64,000 nucleotides of DNA, from positions 27,392 through 91,391 of the forward strand of contig CALODL010000003.1 of the NCBI GenBank assembly GCA_942492115.1, in the 5' to 3' direction. Source of the stretch: CALODL01 sp942492115. Lineage in GTDB: Bacteria; Planctomycetota; Phycisphaerae; UBA1845; CAIVHJ01. The notes beneath the pieces are model-generated. The model ran no database searches. It had not been told where the DNA came from and saw nothing but the letters and a program-made list of their open reading frames with translations. Of this stretch, positions 1 to 8,680 are shown piece by piece (within the stretch, counting starts at the first letter, position 1; every line of letters starts with the position of its first letter). Position numbers and translations under genes: made by a program.

Positions 1-1831
1 GAATATTCTGGGCATTTCCGCGTTCTATCACGACAGCGCTGCCGCGCTCGTGCGCGACGGCGTCATTCTCGCGGCGGCGCAGGAGGAGCGTTTTACGCGG
101 CGTAAGCACGACCACCGCTTTCCCGAACAGGCCATCGCTTACTGCCTCGAGGAAGCCGGCATCGGCCCCGATCAGCTCGACTACGTGGGATTCTACGACA
201 AGCCGCTGGCCAAGTTCGACCGCCTCCTCGAAACCTACCTCGCCTGTGCGCCCGCAGGCCTGCGTTCGTTCTGCAAGGCCATGCCTCTGTGGCTCGGCCA
301 GAAACTGCACCTGCCACGCATCATGCACCGCGGCCTGGGCAAGCAGTACACCAAACGGTTCGTATTCTGTGATCATCACGAGTCCCACGCCGCCAGCGCC
401 TTCTTCCCCAGCCCTTTCGATGAAGCGGCCATCCTGACCATAGACGGTGTCGGCGAGTGGTCCACCGCCACGATCGGCACCGGCCGTGGTCACGCGCTCG
501 CGCTGCACGAGCACCTGCGTTTCCCGCACTCACTCGGCTTGCTGTATTCCGCGTTTACCTACTACTGCGGCTTTCGGGTCAACTCAGGTGAGTACAAGCT
601 CATGGGCCTCGCGCCATACGGTGAACCACGGTTCGAGCACCTGATCCGCACCCATCTCATCGATCTCAAGGATGACGGCTCCTTCCGCATGGACATGTCC
701 TATTTCAACTACTGCCAGGGGCTGACCATGATCGCGCCGAAGTTCGAAGCCCTGTTCGGCCAGGCGACCCGCCCCGCCGAATCAGAGCTCAGTCCGTTCT
801 ACATGGACGTCGCCGCTTCGATTCAGGCAGTCACCGAGGACATCGTGCTGCGCATGGGCCGTCACGCCCACGCCCGTACCGGGCTGGACAACCTGGTCAT
901 GGCCGGAGGCGTGGCCCTCAATTGCGTGGCCAACGGGCGACTGTTGCGGCAGGGTCCTTTCGACAACATCTGGATTCAGCCGGCTGCCGGCGATGCGGGC
1001 GGTGCGCTCGGTGTCGCTCTGCTGATCTGGCACCAACTGCTGGACAACCCGCGCACGACCAGTGCGACTGACCACCAACGCGGATCGCTGCTCGGGCCGG
1101 CCTATTCCAACGACGACATCGTCGCGTTCCTCGACAGCGTGGGCGCGGTATTCACGCGTCTTGGCGAGACGGCCCTCATTGACCGTGTCACGCAGGACAT
1201 CATCGACGAGAAAGTCGTTGGCTGGTTCGGGGGGCGTATGGAGTTTGGTCCGCGGGCGTTGGGGGCGCGCAGTATCATTGGCGACGCGCGCAGCACGGCG
1301 ATGCAGTCAATGATGAACCTCAAGATCAAGTTTCGCGAGTCATTTCGGCCGTTCGCACCAGTCGTGTTGCGCGAAGCCGTTGCAGATTACTTCGACATGC
1401 GCGCCGGCGAAGACTGTCCGTACATGTTGCTCGTTGCCGACGTGCACCCGCAACACCGTGTGGCTGGCAACCCCGACGAGAGCGCCAGCGGCATCGATCG
1501 ACTGCTCAAAGTTCACCGGTCGACTGTCCCGGCGATCACCCACGTCGACTACTCGGCTCGTGTGCAAACAGTCGATGAGCCGCGCCGCGGCCGGTTCTAT
1601 CGTCTGATGAAAGCCTTTCATGACAAGACCGGCTGCCCTGTGCTGGTCAACACGAGTTTCAACGTCCGCGGTGAGCCCATTGTATGCACGCCCGAGGATG
1701 CGTACCGCTGTTTCATGAGCACCAATATGGATGTGCTGGTCCTCGAGGACATCGTTCTGCAGAAGTCCGAGCAACCCAACAAAACAGAACACGAGGTAGA
1801 TGCCTACCTGGCACAGTTTGCACTGGATTGA
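1..1831 (+). CDS. Carbamoyltransferase, NodU/CmcH/TobZ family (5' end cut by one codon)
   Basis: Transfers a carbamoyl group from carbamoyl phosphate, through a carbamoyl-adenylate, to a sugar or small-molecule hydroxyl. Codons run from base 2 (NILGISAFYHDSAAAL), the usual start of this family, so only the ATG is missing; its G is base 1. A later GTG at 50 is an internal Val codon. The N-terminal Kae1-like domain has the metal-binding HHESHA motif at about residues 126-131 and the TIDGVGEW strand. The C-terminal YrdC-like region has GRMEFGPRALGARSI. Total length is about 610 residues, normal for the family. An SxtJ-like gene follows after 11 bp and then a DUF5989 gene, a recurrent trio. The acceptor substrate cannot be told from sequence. 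Confidence 0.93.
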   Translation, partial: NILGISAFYHDSAAALVRDGVILAAAQEERFTRRKHDHRFPEQAIAYCLEEAGIGPDQLDYVGFYDKPLAKFDRLLETYLACAPAGLRSFCKAMPLWLGQKLHLPRIMHRGLGKQYTKRFVFCDHHESHAASAFFPSPFDEAAILTIDGVGEWSTATIGTGRGHALALHEHLRFPHSLGLLYSAFTYYCGFRVNSGEYKLMGLAPYGEPRFEHLIRTHLIDLKDDGSFRMDMSYFNYCQGLTMIAPKFEALFGQATRPAESELSPFYMDVAASIQAVTEDIVLRMGRHAHARTGLDNLVMAGGVALNCVANGRLLRQGPFDNIWIQPAAGDAGGALGVALLIWHQLLDNPRTTSATDHQRGSLLGPAYSNDDIVAFLDSVGAVFTRLGETALIDRVTQDIIDEKVVGWFGGRMEFGPRALGARSIIGDARSTAMQSMMNLKIKFRESFRPFAPVVLREAVADYFDMRAGEDCPYMLLVADVHPQHRVAGNPDESASGIDRLLKVHRSTVPAITHVDYSARVQTVDEPRRGRFYRLMKAFHDKTGCPVLVNTSFNVRGEPIVCTPEDAYRCFMSTNMDVLVLEDIVLQKSEQPNKTEHEVDAYLAQFALD

Positions 1832-1842
1832 GTGAGACCAGA

Positions 1843-2250
1843 ATGAATATCAATTGGACACCGCATCACGATACGCTCAAGGCCTTCGGCGCAGGGTCGC
1901 TCCTCGGCTTCGGCGGCCTCGGGGCCATGGCGTGGTGGCGCTGGGACATGCCCGGACTCGCCGGCACATGTGTCGGCGCAGGGGCTTTGTGTCTGATGTG
2001 CGGGCTGTTTTTCCCACGCGCGGCCCGTGCCCTCTACCTGGGCACGATCCTTCTGTGTTTCCCCGTGGGATTCGTGATTTCACATATTCTCATGGCCATC
2101 CTGTACTATGGTCTCATGACGCCGATCGGCCTGATTATGCGGGCCCTGGGCCGCGACCCGCTGCAACGGACGATCGACCATGACGCGCCGACTTACTGGC
2201 AGGCCCATCCGCCACCACGCAGCGCAGAGCGCTATTACAAACAGTACTGA
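1843..2250 (+). CDS. SxtJ-like small membrane protein
   Basis: A 135-residue inner-membrane protein with two hydrophobic stretches (about residues 15-60) and a third (about 65-95), then a short basic cytoplasmic tail. It begins 11 bp after the carbamoyltransferase stop and is followed 8 bp later by a DUF5989 gene. That context is what identifies it as the SxtJ-like protein found beside carbamoyltransferases. The region PIGLIMRALGRDPLQR near residue 90-105 resembles the family's conserved C-terminal part. The ATG at 1843 is preferred because the same frame upstream only overlaps the carbamoyltransferase. Function is unknown; a role as membrane partner of the transferase is inference. Confidence 0.75.
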   Translation: MNINWTPHHDTLKAFGAGSLLGFGGLGAMAWWRWDMPGLAGTCVGAGALCLMCGLFFPRAARALYLGTILLCFPVGFVISHILMAILYYGLMTPIGLIMRALGRDPLQRTIDHDAPTYWQAHPPPRSAERYYKQY

Positions 2251-2258
2251 ACAACAAT

Positions 2259-2480
2259 ATGAGCGCACCCACACCGCCCGACAGCCGCGAGCAGAACCAG
2301 TCCACCGAATTCGAACAGGCCGGTCGCCAACGCCGCCAATCGATCGTGAGCGAATTCTTCGAGTTTCTAAAAGAAGACGGCAAGTGGTGGATGTTGCCCA
2401 TCCTGGTGGTCATGGGCCTGGTCGGCTTCCTGATGCTCGTCGGCAACAGCGCCGCACCGTGGATTTACGCGCTATTCTGA
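2259..2480 (+). CDS. DUF5989 family single-span protein
   Basis: A 73-residue protein with a charged, disordered first 30 residues, then EFFEFLKEDGKWWMLPILVV and one transmembrane helix, ending in APWIYALF. The pattern of 'FLKE.KKWWLLPI' before a single helix and a final 'FIYTLF'-like end is typical of DUF5989. It is the third gene of the carbamoyltransferase/SxtJ/DUF5989 set, 8 bp from the previous stop, so presumably co-transcribed. No enzymatic motif is visible. It may anchor or regulate the transferase, but this is inference. Confidence 0.8.
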   Translation: MSAPTPPDSREQNQSTEFEQAGRQRRQSIVSEFFEFLKEDGKWWMLPILVVMGLVGFLMLVGNSAAPWIYALF

Positions 2481-2535
2481 ATGGTGGCATCTACCGTGAT
2501 CTGCGCACCGACATGGCCTGACGATTGCACATGCT

Positions 2536-3435
2536 TCAGGCGTCGTGGCAGCGCACCAGTTGCCGGCTGGAAAGTTGCCGACCGATCACGCCGCTGATGA
2601 ACATACCGGCATCGATGAGCCTGTCGAAATCGACCCCGGTATCGATCCCCATGCCGTGAAGCATGTACACGAGGTCCTCGGTGGCGAGGTTGCCTGAGGC
2701 ACCCGGGGCGTAGGGGCAGCCGCCAAGGCCGCCGGTGGAACCGTCGTAGGTCGCGATCCCGAGCTGCAATCCGGCCAGAACATTGGCCAGTGCCGTACCG
2801 TAGGTGTCGTGCATGTGCAGTGCGAGCTGTTCGACCGGGACCTGCTCGATGACATGGCCGACGGTGTCAAAGACATCCGTTGGAACCGCGGCGCCCACCG
2901 TATCACTGATGGCGACCTCATGAACGCCCATCTCGATGAGCTGGGCGGTCAGGTCACGAACAACGGTTCGATCGACGCGACCCTCGAATGGACAGACAAA
3001 GCACGTTGATACGTAGCCGCGCACGCTCAAGCCGGCCTGCAGCGCTTCGGCGATAACCGGCCGGAAGACCTCGAGCGATTCCGCGATGCCCATCTTGATA
3101 TTGTTCTGATTGAAGCTCTCTGACGCCGCAGTGAACACGGCAATGTGTTGGACACCGCTGTCGATGGCCCGAGCCAGCCCGCGGGCATTGGGCACCAGCG
3201 CCGAGTACCGCACCGGCCCGGCAAGCGCCAGAGCAGCGAGCACGTCCGCTGCGTCGGCCAACTGCGGAACCGCCTTGGGGTGGACGAAGCTGGTGACCTC
3301 GATGTTGCGCAGATTGGCTTTGGCCAACAGGTCGATGAAGTGAATCTTGTCCGCCGTCGGAATACGATCCGGCTCATTTTGCAGCCCGTCGCGGGGTCCC
3401 ACTTCGATGATCTTGACGCTTGATGGTAAGGACAT
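2536..3435 (-). CDS. liuE: Hydroxymethylglutaryl-CoA lyase
   Basis: Cleaves HMG-CoA to acetoacetate and acetyl-CoA, the last step of leucine degradation. The TIM-barrel HMGL signature is complete: GPRDGLQNE near the N-terminus (catalytic Arg/Asp), SVRGYVSTCFVCPFEGR, HMHDTYG (metal-binding His pair) and the catalytic cysteine loop GGLGGCPYAPGASGN. At 299 residues it is the normal bacterial size. The ATG at 3435 is chosen because the family starts just before KIIEVGPRDG; 40 extra upstream codons would be basic low-complexity sequence overlapping the biotin carrier gene. It is the last gene of the carboxylase operon, 26 bp after the biotin carrier stop. Confidence 0.95.
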   Translation of the reverse strand: MSLPSSVKIIEVGPRDGLQNEPDRIPTADKIHFIDLLAKANLRNIEVTSFVHPKAVPQLADAADVLAALALAGPVRYSALVPNARGLARAIDSGVQHIAVFTAASESFNQNNIKMGIAESLEVFRPVIAEALQAGLSVRGYVSTCFVCPFEGRVDRTVVRDLTAQLIEMGVHEVAISDTVGAAVPTDVFDTVGHVIEQVPVEQLALHMHDTYGTALANVLAGLQLGIATYDGSTGGLGGCPYAPGASGNLATEDLVYMLHGMGIDTGVDFDRLIDAGMFISGVIGRQLSSRQLVRCHDA

Positions 3436-3461
3436 GATCCGACGGCAAACTGGCAGACGGC

Positions 3462-4007
3462 TCACGCCTGGTCTCCGGTTGCGACCTCCTCTTCGCCGGC
3501 CTTCTCCAACTCCGCGAGGATGGTGCCACGATCGACGAGTTGACCAACCCTGCACAGGATTTTCTTGACACGACCCCCGTGTGGCACGGCAAGGCTCATC
3601 TCCATTTTCATCGACTCCATGATGATCACCGGATCATGGGCCTCGAATGACACGCCATCGGTGACGCGAACCTCGAGGATCGTTCCCGGCATGGGCGCGG
3701 TGATCGCATCAGAGTGGGCGACGGCGGCGCCCGCCCCGGCACGACGTGCGGTGTCATCGAACAATTCGACGCGCAGGGTCTGGCCATCGATCCACAACTC
3801 AATTTCACCCTCGTGCTGCCGGACGAAGAAACGGTAACGGCGGTCTCCGAGGGCGACGGTGCCGCGCCCGCTGTCATCGACCTCGAAATCGAGTTCCAGC
3901 GGAGCGTAACCCACTGTCACGGAGCATCCATGGCGTGTCTTGCCAGACGGCTTGAATGAAACCGGTACCGGCAGGCCGTCGAGACCAACGAGGGTCACCT
4001 TGTTCAC
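3462..4007 (-). CDS. Biotin carboxyl carrier (BT-BCCP) protein of methylcrotonyl-CoA carboxylase
   Basis: A 181-residue carrier subunit. The C-terminal 75 residues form a biotinyl domain with the biotinylated lysine in MESMKMEM. The N-terminal ~100 residues resemble the BT interaction domain found between BC and BCCP in fused alpha subunits. Start: a GTG at 4007 overlaps the upstream biotin carboxylase stop as GTGA, with a GGAGAGGGGG Shine-Dalgarno tract just upstream. An alternative start at 4043 lies within the biotin carboxylase gene. The carrier is usually fused to biotin carboxylase in methylcrotonyl-CoA carboxylase alpha; here the two are separate and translationally coupled. Confidence 0.9.
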   Translation of the reverse strand: MNKVTLVGLDGLPVPVSFKPSGKTRHGCSVTVGYAPLELDFEVDDSGRGTVALGDRRYRFFVRQHEGEIELWIDGQTLRVELFDDTARRAGAGAAVAHSDAITAPMPGTILEVRVTDGVSFEAHDPVIIMESMKMEMSLAVPHGGRVKKILCRVGQLVDRGTILAELEKAGEEEVATGDQA

Positions 4008-5485
4008 CCGTGTCCCCCTCTCCAGTGCCCGGCAGTAGCCCAAGGATCGGGATGACTGATTGTGGCAGCAGGCTGGGCCGTGCCCCGCGCCGCCATGGCC
4101 GCGATGGCTTCCGCCAGGTGGGGCGGCAAACGGTCGACCTGGGCTGCGATGGTGTGTTCTTCAAGAAAATGGGTGTGCAGATTCCCAGCGCGAAAGGCCT
4201 CATGGGCAACAATGTTCTGTAGAAACTCGAGATTGGTCTTCACGCCGACGATTACGAACTCACGCAATGCCCGGGCCATACGCTGTGCGGCCTGGTTGCG
4301 CGTCGGTGCCCAGACGATGAGTTTGGCGAGCATCGAATCGTAATGCACCGTGATGGCGCTTCCGCGGTCGACGCCGCTGTCGACGCGCACGCCTGGACCG
4401 GTCGGCGAAAGGTAGTGCTCGATCCGGCCAATCGACGGCACAAAATTGTGCGCTGCATCCTCTGCGCAAATGCGGCACTCCATGGCCCATCCGCGCGGTC
4501 TGATGTCATCCTGCTCGAGGGCCAGCGGATGTCCAGCCGCCACTTCCAACTGGAGGCGGACGAGGTCGATGCCGCACGTCAGTTCGGTCACAGGATGCTC
4601 GACCTGGAGGCGTGTGTTGACTTCAAGAAAATAAAACGAACCCGTCTCGTCGACGATGAATTCAACAGTGCCCGCACCGGTGTAGTCCATGGCCCGAGCC
4701 GCCTCAACCGCCGCGGCAGTTATTCGCGCCCGACCCGCGTTGTCCAGTCCCGGCGCCGGTGACTCTTCGATGATTTTCTGATGCCGCCGCTGAATCGAAC
4801 ACTCGCGCTCATAGAAATGCAGGACGTGCCCGTGGGCGTCACCCAGGATCTGAACCTCGACGTGACGCGGGCAGGTGATGTACTTCTCGAGAAACACACG
4901 ACCGTCACCGAAGGCGGCCTGTGCTTCACGCCGTGCAGCGGCCATGGCTTCTGCCAGATCGTCCGCTGCAGGCACGACGCGCATCCCCTTGCCGCCCCCA
5001 CCGGCGGCGGCTTTGACCAGCACTGGATAGCCGATATCGTCGGCAGCGGCCGCCAGGGCCGCGAAATCATCAGTCGTTCCACAGTAGCCCGGCACGACAG
5101 GCACGCCGGCTTCCGCAACAGTGTCTTTCGCAACGATCTTATCACCCATGCTGCTGATCACCGCAGGGCTCGGACCGATGAAGGTGACGTCGGCCTCAGC
5201 GCACGCTTCGGCGAATTCAGCGTTCTCGGCGAGGAAGCCATACCCTGGATGGACGGCGTCGATGCCGTGATCGACCGCCAGCCGAACGAGGGCCGAAATA
5301 TTGAGGTAGGTCTCGGCGGGACCGCTGCCTGCGAGACGATACGCCTCATCGGCCGCGGCAACATGGCACGCATCCTCATCACTGTCGGCGTAGCACGCCA
5401 CTGCCGTGATGCCCATTTCCTGCAGCGTCCGCGCAATGCGAATGGCGATCTCTCCGCGATTGGCAATAAGGACCCGCTTGAACAT
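4004..5485 (-). CDS. liuD: Biotin carboxylase subunit of (methylcrotonyl-)acyl-CoA carboxylase
   Basis: ATP-dependent carboxylation of biotin on the neighbouring carrier protein. The 493-residue sequence has the BC N-domain (FKRVLIANRGEIAIRI), the ATP-grasp glycine-rich loop KAAAGGGGKGMR, EKYITCPRHVEVQ, RECSIQRRHQKIIEESP and the catalytic EVNTRLQVEHPVTE, then the BC C-domain. It stops after the C-domain, so biotinyl function is supplied by the next gene. The ATG abuts the hydratase stop (TAA-ATG, zero spacing) and the 3' end overlaps the carrier start, which implies tight co-translation. Neighbours (carboxyltransferase, methylglutaconyl-CoA hydratase, HMG-CoA lyase) argue for methylcrotonyl-CoA rather than acetyl- or propionyl-CoA. 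Confidence 0.92.
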   Translation of the reverse strand: MFKRVLIANRGEIAIRIARTLQEMGITAVACYADSDEDACHVAAADEAYRLAGSGPAETYLNISALVRLAVDHGIDAVHPGYGFLAENAEFAEACAEADVTFIGPSPAVISSMGDKIVAKDTVAEAGVPVVPGYCGTTDDFAALAAAADDIGYPVLVKAAAGGGGKGMRVVPAADDLAEAMAAARREAQAAFGDGRVFLEKYITCPRHVEVQILGDAHGHVLHFYERECSIQRRHQKIIEESPAPGLDNAGRARITAAAVEAARAMDYTGAGTVEFIVDETGSFYFLEVNTRLQVEHPVTELTCGIDLVRLQLEVAAGHPLALEQDDIRPRGWAMECRICAEDAAHNFVPSIGRIEHYLSPTGPGVRVDSGVDRGSAITVHYDSMLAKLIVWAPTRNQAAQRMARALREFVIVGVKTNLEFLQNIVAHEAFRAGNLHTHFLEEHTIAAQVDRLPPHLAEAIAAMAARGTAQPAATISHPDPWATAGHWRGGHG

Positions 5486-6265
5486 TTACACCCAACCCGG
5501 TTTGCGTTTCTCGAGGAACGCCTTGAGCCCATCCTGGCCTTCGCCTGACACCCGCCGCTGTGCGATTGCACGCGTGGTCAGGTCCTGTACGCGAGGCCAA
5601 TCGACGCCATCGACCCGCGACAAGACGTCCTTACAGGCAGCCAGCGCCTCAGGCCCATTGCCTTGAATGTGCTTGACCATGCCGGCGATACACGCATCCA
5701 CATCCTGCACGGTATCCGCCGTCTCGTGCACCAGACCGATTCGTCGAGCCTCGGTACCATCGAAGCGCTCTGCCGTCAAACCGTAGCGCCGGGCCTCACC
5801 AGGACCGATTTTTTCGAGAACGTACGGCGAAATCACTGCCGGCAGAATGCCGAGCTTCACTTCGCTGAGGCAGAACACGGCCGTGCTCAATGACACCGCG
5901 ATATCGCATGCGGCCACAAGCCCGACTCCGCCACCGATGGCCGCGCCGTGAACACGGGCGATGACCGGCCGCGGGCACTCGCGAATCGCACGTAACATGT
6001 TGGCCATGGTCGCCGCATCCTGCACGTTCTCGTCGAAGGAGTAATCGACCATCCGCTTCATCCAGTTGATGTCCGCTCCGGCACAGAACGACTTGCCTTC
6101 GGCAGCAAGGATGACCGCACGAACACCCGCGGCTTGTCCGGCGTCACGTACAGCCGCTGTCAACTCATCGATGACGACCTCGTTGAACGCGTTGTGCAGT
6201 TCCGGGCGGTTCAGTCGTACGGTCGCCACGCCATCGGAAATGGAATGTTCTATGAATTGTCCCAT
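5486..6265 (-). CDS. liuC: Enoyl-CoA hydratase/isomerase, probable methylglutaconyl-CoA hydratase
   Basis: A 259-residue crotonase-fold protein: VATVRLNRPELHNAFNE, oxyanion-hole segment EGKSFCAGADINWMKRM, and the second active-site loop ARVHGAAIGGGVGLVAACDIAV. In this operon it should hydrate 3-methylglutaconyl-CoA to HMG-CoA between the carboxylase and the lyase. The start is placed at ATG 6265, which has a TAAGGA sequence upstream and lies 10 bp after the carboxyltransferase stop; a GTG at 6292 would overlap that gene. Specificity is inferred from context, since crotonase family members are hard to separate by motif. Confidence 0.9.
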   Translation of the reverse strand: MGQFIEHSISDGVATVRLNRPELHNAFNEVVIDELTAAVRDAGQAAGVRAVILAAEGKSFCAGADINWMKRMVDYSFDENVQDAATMANMLRAIRECPRPVIARVHGAAIGGGVGLVAACDIAVSLSTAVFCLSEVKLGILPAVISPYVLEKIGPGEARRYGLTAERFDGTEARRIGLVHETADTVQDVDACIAGMVKHIQGNGPEALAACKDVLSRVDGVDWPRVQDLTTRAIAQRRVSGEGQDGLKAFLEKRKPGWV

Positions 6266-6275
6266 TGAGCGATCC

Positions 6276-7886
6276 TTACATTCTGAAGACACTGTGCGCG
6301 CGTGAGCGTGCAGGCGCGTTCAACGCGGCCGAGATCCCCAGGGCCAGAACAGTACGCGTCGCTGTCGGGTCAATGACACCGTCATCCCACAACCGTGCCG
6401 TGCTGAAATACGCCGAACTCTCGTCCGCATATTTGTCGAGAATCGGCTGCTTGAAGGCCTCGCGCTCTGACTCCGGCATCGGCGGTTGTTTCTTGTGGGC
6501 CAGTTGATCCATCTTGACGGTCAGGAGCACATTGGCCGCCTGCTCGCCACCCATGACGGAAATACGCGCATTGGGCCACATCCACAGCATGTTGGGCTGA
6601 AATGCTCTTCCGCACATTCCGTAGTTTCCGGCGCCATAGGAACCCCCGATGATGACGGTGAATTTGGGAACAGACGCATTGGACACCGCGGCAACCATCT
6701 TGGCGCCATTCTTGGCAATGCCTGCCGACTCGTACTGGCGGCCGACCATGAAGCCAGTGATGTTCTGCAGGAAGACGAGCGGAATACCACGCTGGCTGCA
6801 CAACTCAACGAAGTGCGCCGCCTTGAGGGCACTCTCGGAAAACAGCACGCCATTGTTCGCGACGATGCCGACGGGATAGCCCCAGATTCGAGCAAAGCCG
6901 GTCACGAGCGTGGCGCCATACAGGGCCTTGAACTCATGAAAGCGGCTGCCGTCGACGACACGGGCAATGACTTCACGAACATCGTATGGCTTGCGCGTAT
7001 CGTGTGGAATGATCCCGTATATCTCGGACGCCTCGTAGATTGGGTCCTCGGGCTCGTGATCGGCCAGGTCGTGACGCTTCGTCGATCGAACGTTCTGCAC
7101 GATGTGCCGTGTGATGGCCAGTGCATCCTCATCATTGGCCGCATAGTGGTCGGCCACCCCCGACTCGCGGCAGTGCACGTCAGCACCGCCCAGGTCCTCC
7201 GCCGATACCTCTTCGCCAGTCGCGGCCTTGACCAGTGGTGGCCCGCCCAGAAAGATGGTGCCTTGCTGGCGAACGATGACGGTCTCGTCACTCATCGCCG
7301 GGACATACGCTCCCCCAGCGGTACACGAACCCATGACCACGGCGATCTGTGGAATCCGCATCGCCGACAGCTGCGCCTGGTTGTAGAAAATGCGCCCGAA
7401 ATGATCGCGATCAGGAAAGACCTCGGACTGTAGCGGTAGGAACGCACCGCCCGAGTCAACCAGGTAGATGCACGGCAAATGGTTCTCACGGGCAATGTCC
7501 TGGGCCCGTAAGTGCTTCTTGACGGTTATGGGATAATATGTTCCGCCTTTGACCGTCGCGTCGTTGGCCACGATGACACACTCGCGCCCGCAGACGCGGC
7601 CGATGCCCGTGACAACGCCCGCCGAGGGTGCAGCACCATCGTACATTCCGTCGGCCGCCAGTGCGCTGAACTCCAGAAACGGCGTATCGTTATCGAGCAG
7701 TTTGTCGATGCGATCGCGCACGAAGAGTTTGCCACGTTGCCGGTGCTTGTCCACGGCTGCAGCACCGCCGCCACGCTGTACCACTTCGAGCCGAGCCTCG
7801 AGCTGACCGATGTGCTCCTGCATATGGGCGCGATTCTCGGTGAACCCTGGATCGGAGCTGTTGATCTTTGACTGCAGAACATCCAT
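6276..7886 (-). CDS. liuB: Methylcrotonyl-CoA carboxylase, carboxyltransferase (beta) subunit
   Basis: A 536-residue carboxyltransferase that moves carboxyl from carboxybiotin to 3-methylcrotonyl-CoA. Features are the N-terminal acyl-CoA-binding half (GGTYYPITVKKHLRAQDIA, CIYLVDSGGAFLPLQ, MGSCTAGGAYVPAMSDE) and the biotin-binding half (GYPVGIVANNGVLFSE, FLQNITGFMVG, GGSYGAGNYGMCGRAFQP). The phrases LVDSGGAFLPLQ and NITGFMVGRQYE are typical of MCC beta as opposed to propionyl-CoA carboxylase. It is the first gene of the minus-strand operon; no isovaleryl-CoA dehydrogenase lies next to it in this window. Confidence 0.94.
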   Translation of the reverse strand: MDVLQSKINSSDPGFTENRAHMQEHIGQLEARLEVVQRGGGAAAVDKHRQRGKLFVRDRIDKLLDNDTPFLEFSALAADGMYDGAAPSAGVVTGIGRVCGRECVIVANDATVKGGTYYPITVKKHLRAQDIARENHLPCIYLVDSGGAFLPLQSEVFPDRDHFGRIFYNQAQLSAMRIPQIAVVMGSCTAGGAYVPAMSDETVIVRQQGTIFLGGPPLVKAATGEEVSAEDLGGADVHCRESGVADHYAANDEDALAITRHIVQNVRSTKRHDLADHEPEDPIYEASEIYGIIPHDTRKPYDVREVIARVVDGSRFHEFKALYGATLVTGFARIWGYPVGIVANNGVLFSESALKAAHFVELCSQRGIPLVFLQNITGFMVGRQYESAGIAKNGAKMVAAVSNASVPKFTVIIGGSYGAGNYGMCGRAFQPNMLWMWPNARISVMGGEQAANVLLTVKMDQLAHKKQPPMPESEREAFKQPILDKYADESSAYFSTARLWDDGVIDPTATRTVLALGISAALNAPARSRAHSVFRM

Positions 7887-7943
7887 GGCGAGACTATATC
7901 GTGAGGTGTGCGGGCAGGCCAGTCGGCCGCCTCACTGCGGCTT

Positions 7944-8624
7944 TCACATGGGCGCGGGCACACCCAGCGACTGTAGTTGTCTGCCGCCGGTCTCGACGTC
8001 CTTGACCAGTTCCTCGAGGTCGGAGACGACCCAGTCAGCTCCGGCCTGGGTCAGTCGGCGCCCTGAACAATCACCGGTACTGCAGCCAATGACCGGCAGG
8101 TTGGCGCGGGCTGCAGAGCGTACGACTTCGGGCGTGGAAGCAACCACCACGACGCGGCGACGGTCGTCGGCCAACGCGGCCAGTTCCGAACTGCGGCGCG
8201 CGGCATCCGTGGACAAGCCACGCATCTCGAGGAACAGATCATCGAGATTGACGGCACTCAACGCGGCTTGTCGTGCACTGCGATTCTTTCGGGCAGTGAC
8301 CAGGACACGCTCACTGGAAGGACTCAACCGCTTAACGAGGGCCGCAACATCATCGTGCGGTTCCAGGCCAGCGACGCATGCGTCGCTCTCGAGAACTTCA
8401 AGCAACGTGGCTTTGAACTGGTCGGCCTGCTTGGGGGTTGTGTAGCGCACCATCATCGCCGGCTCCGAGCCCGTTCGAACCAATCGCCAGAATGTGGCCT
8501 CGTCGGTCCGCGCCGCCCCCACCGCCGTCGCCGCCTGTCCATACGCCGCCCACCAGCATGGCTTGGGATTCATCAGGACGCCGTCCATTTCGATGATGGT
8601 TCGCAGGGGAATCGAGTGCTGCAT
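7944..8624 (-). CDS. HAD-superfamily-like protein with a degenerate catalytic site
   Basis: A 226-residue protein with the fold signature of phosphoglycolate-phosphatase-type HAD proteins: a first strand ending IIEMDGVLMN, a helical cap at about residues 25-90, RVLVTARK as motif II, and a terminal Rossmann part (RRVVVVASTPEVVRSA, LPVIGCSTG). The nucleophilic aspartate of the canonical DxDG motif is replaced by glutamate (E-M-D-G), and the motif IV acidic pair expected in a 'VGDTPxD' loop reads ASTPEV. Phosphatase activity is therefore doubtful. A GAGGAGA Shine-Dalgarno precedes ATG 8624. It lies 57 bp downstream of the carboxylase operon head, read in the same direction. Confidence 0.65.
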   Translation of the reverse strand: MQHSIPLRTIIEMDGVLMNPKPCWWAAYGQAATAVGAARTDEATFWRLVRTGSEPAMMVRYTTPKQADQFKATLLEVLESDACVAGLEPHDDVAALVKRLSPSSERVLVTARKNRSARQAALSAVNLDDLFLEMRGLSTDAARRSSELAALADDRRRVVVVASTPEVVRSAARANLPVIGCSTGDCSGRRLTQAGADWVVSDLEELVKDVETGGRQLQSLGVPAPM

Positions 8625-8680
8625 GTCTCTCCTCGGTCAACCGTTGCGGGGCGCAGGTCGTGGTCTATCAAGAAAAAAGT

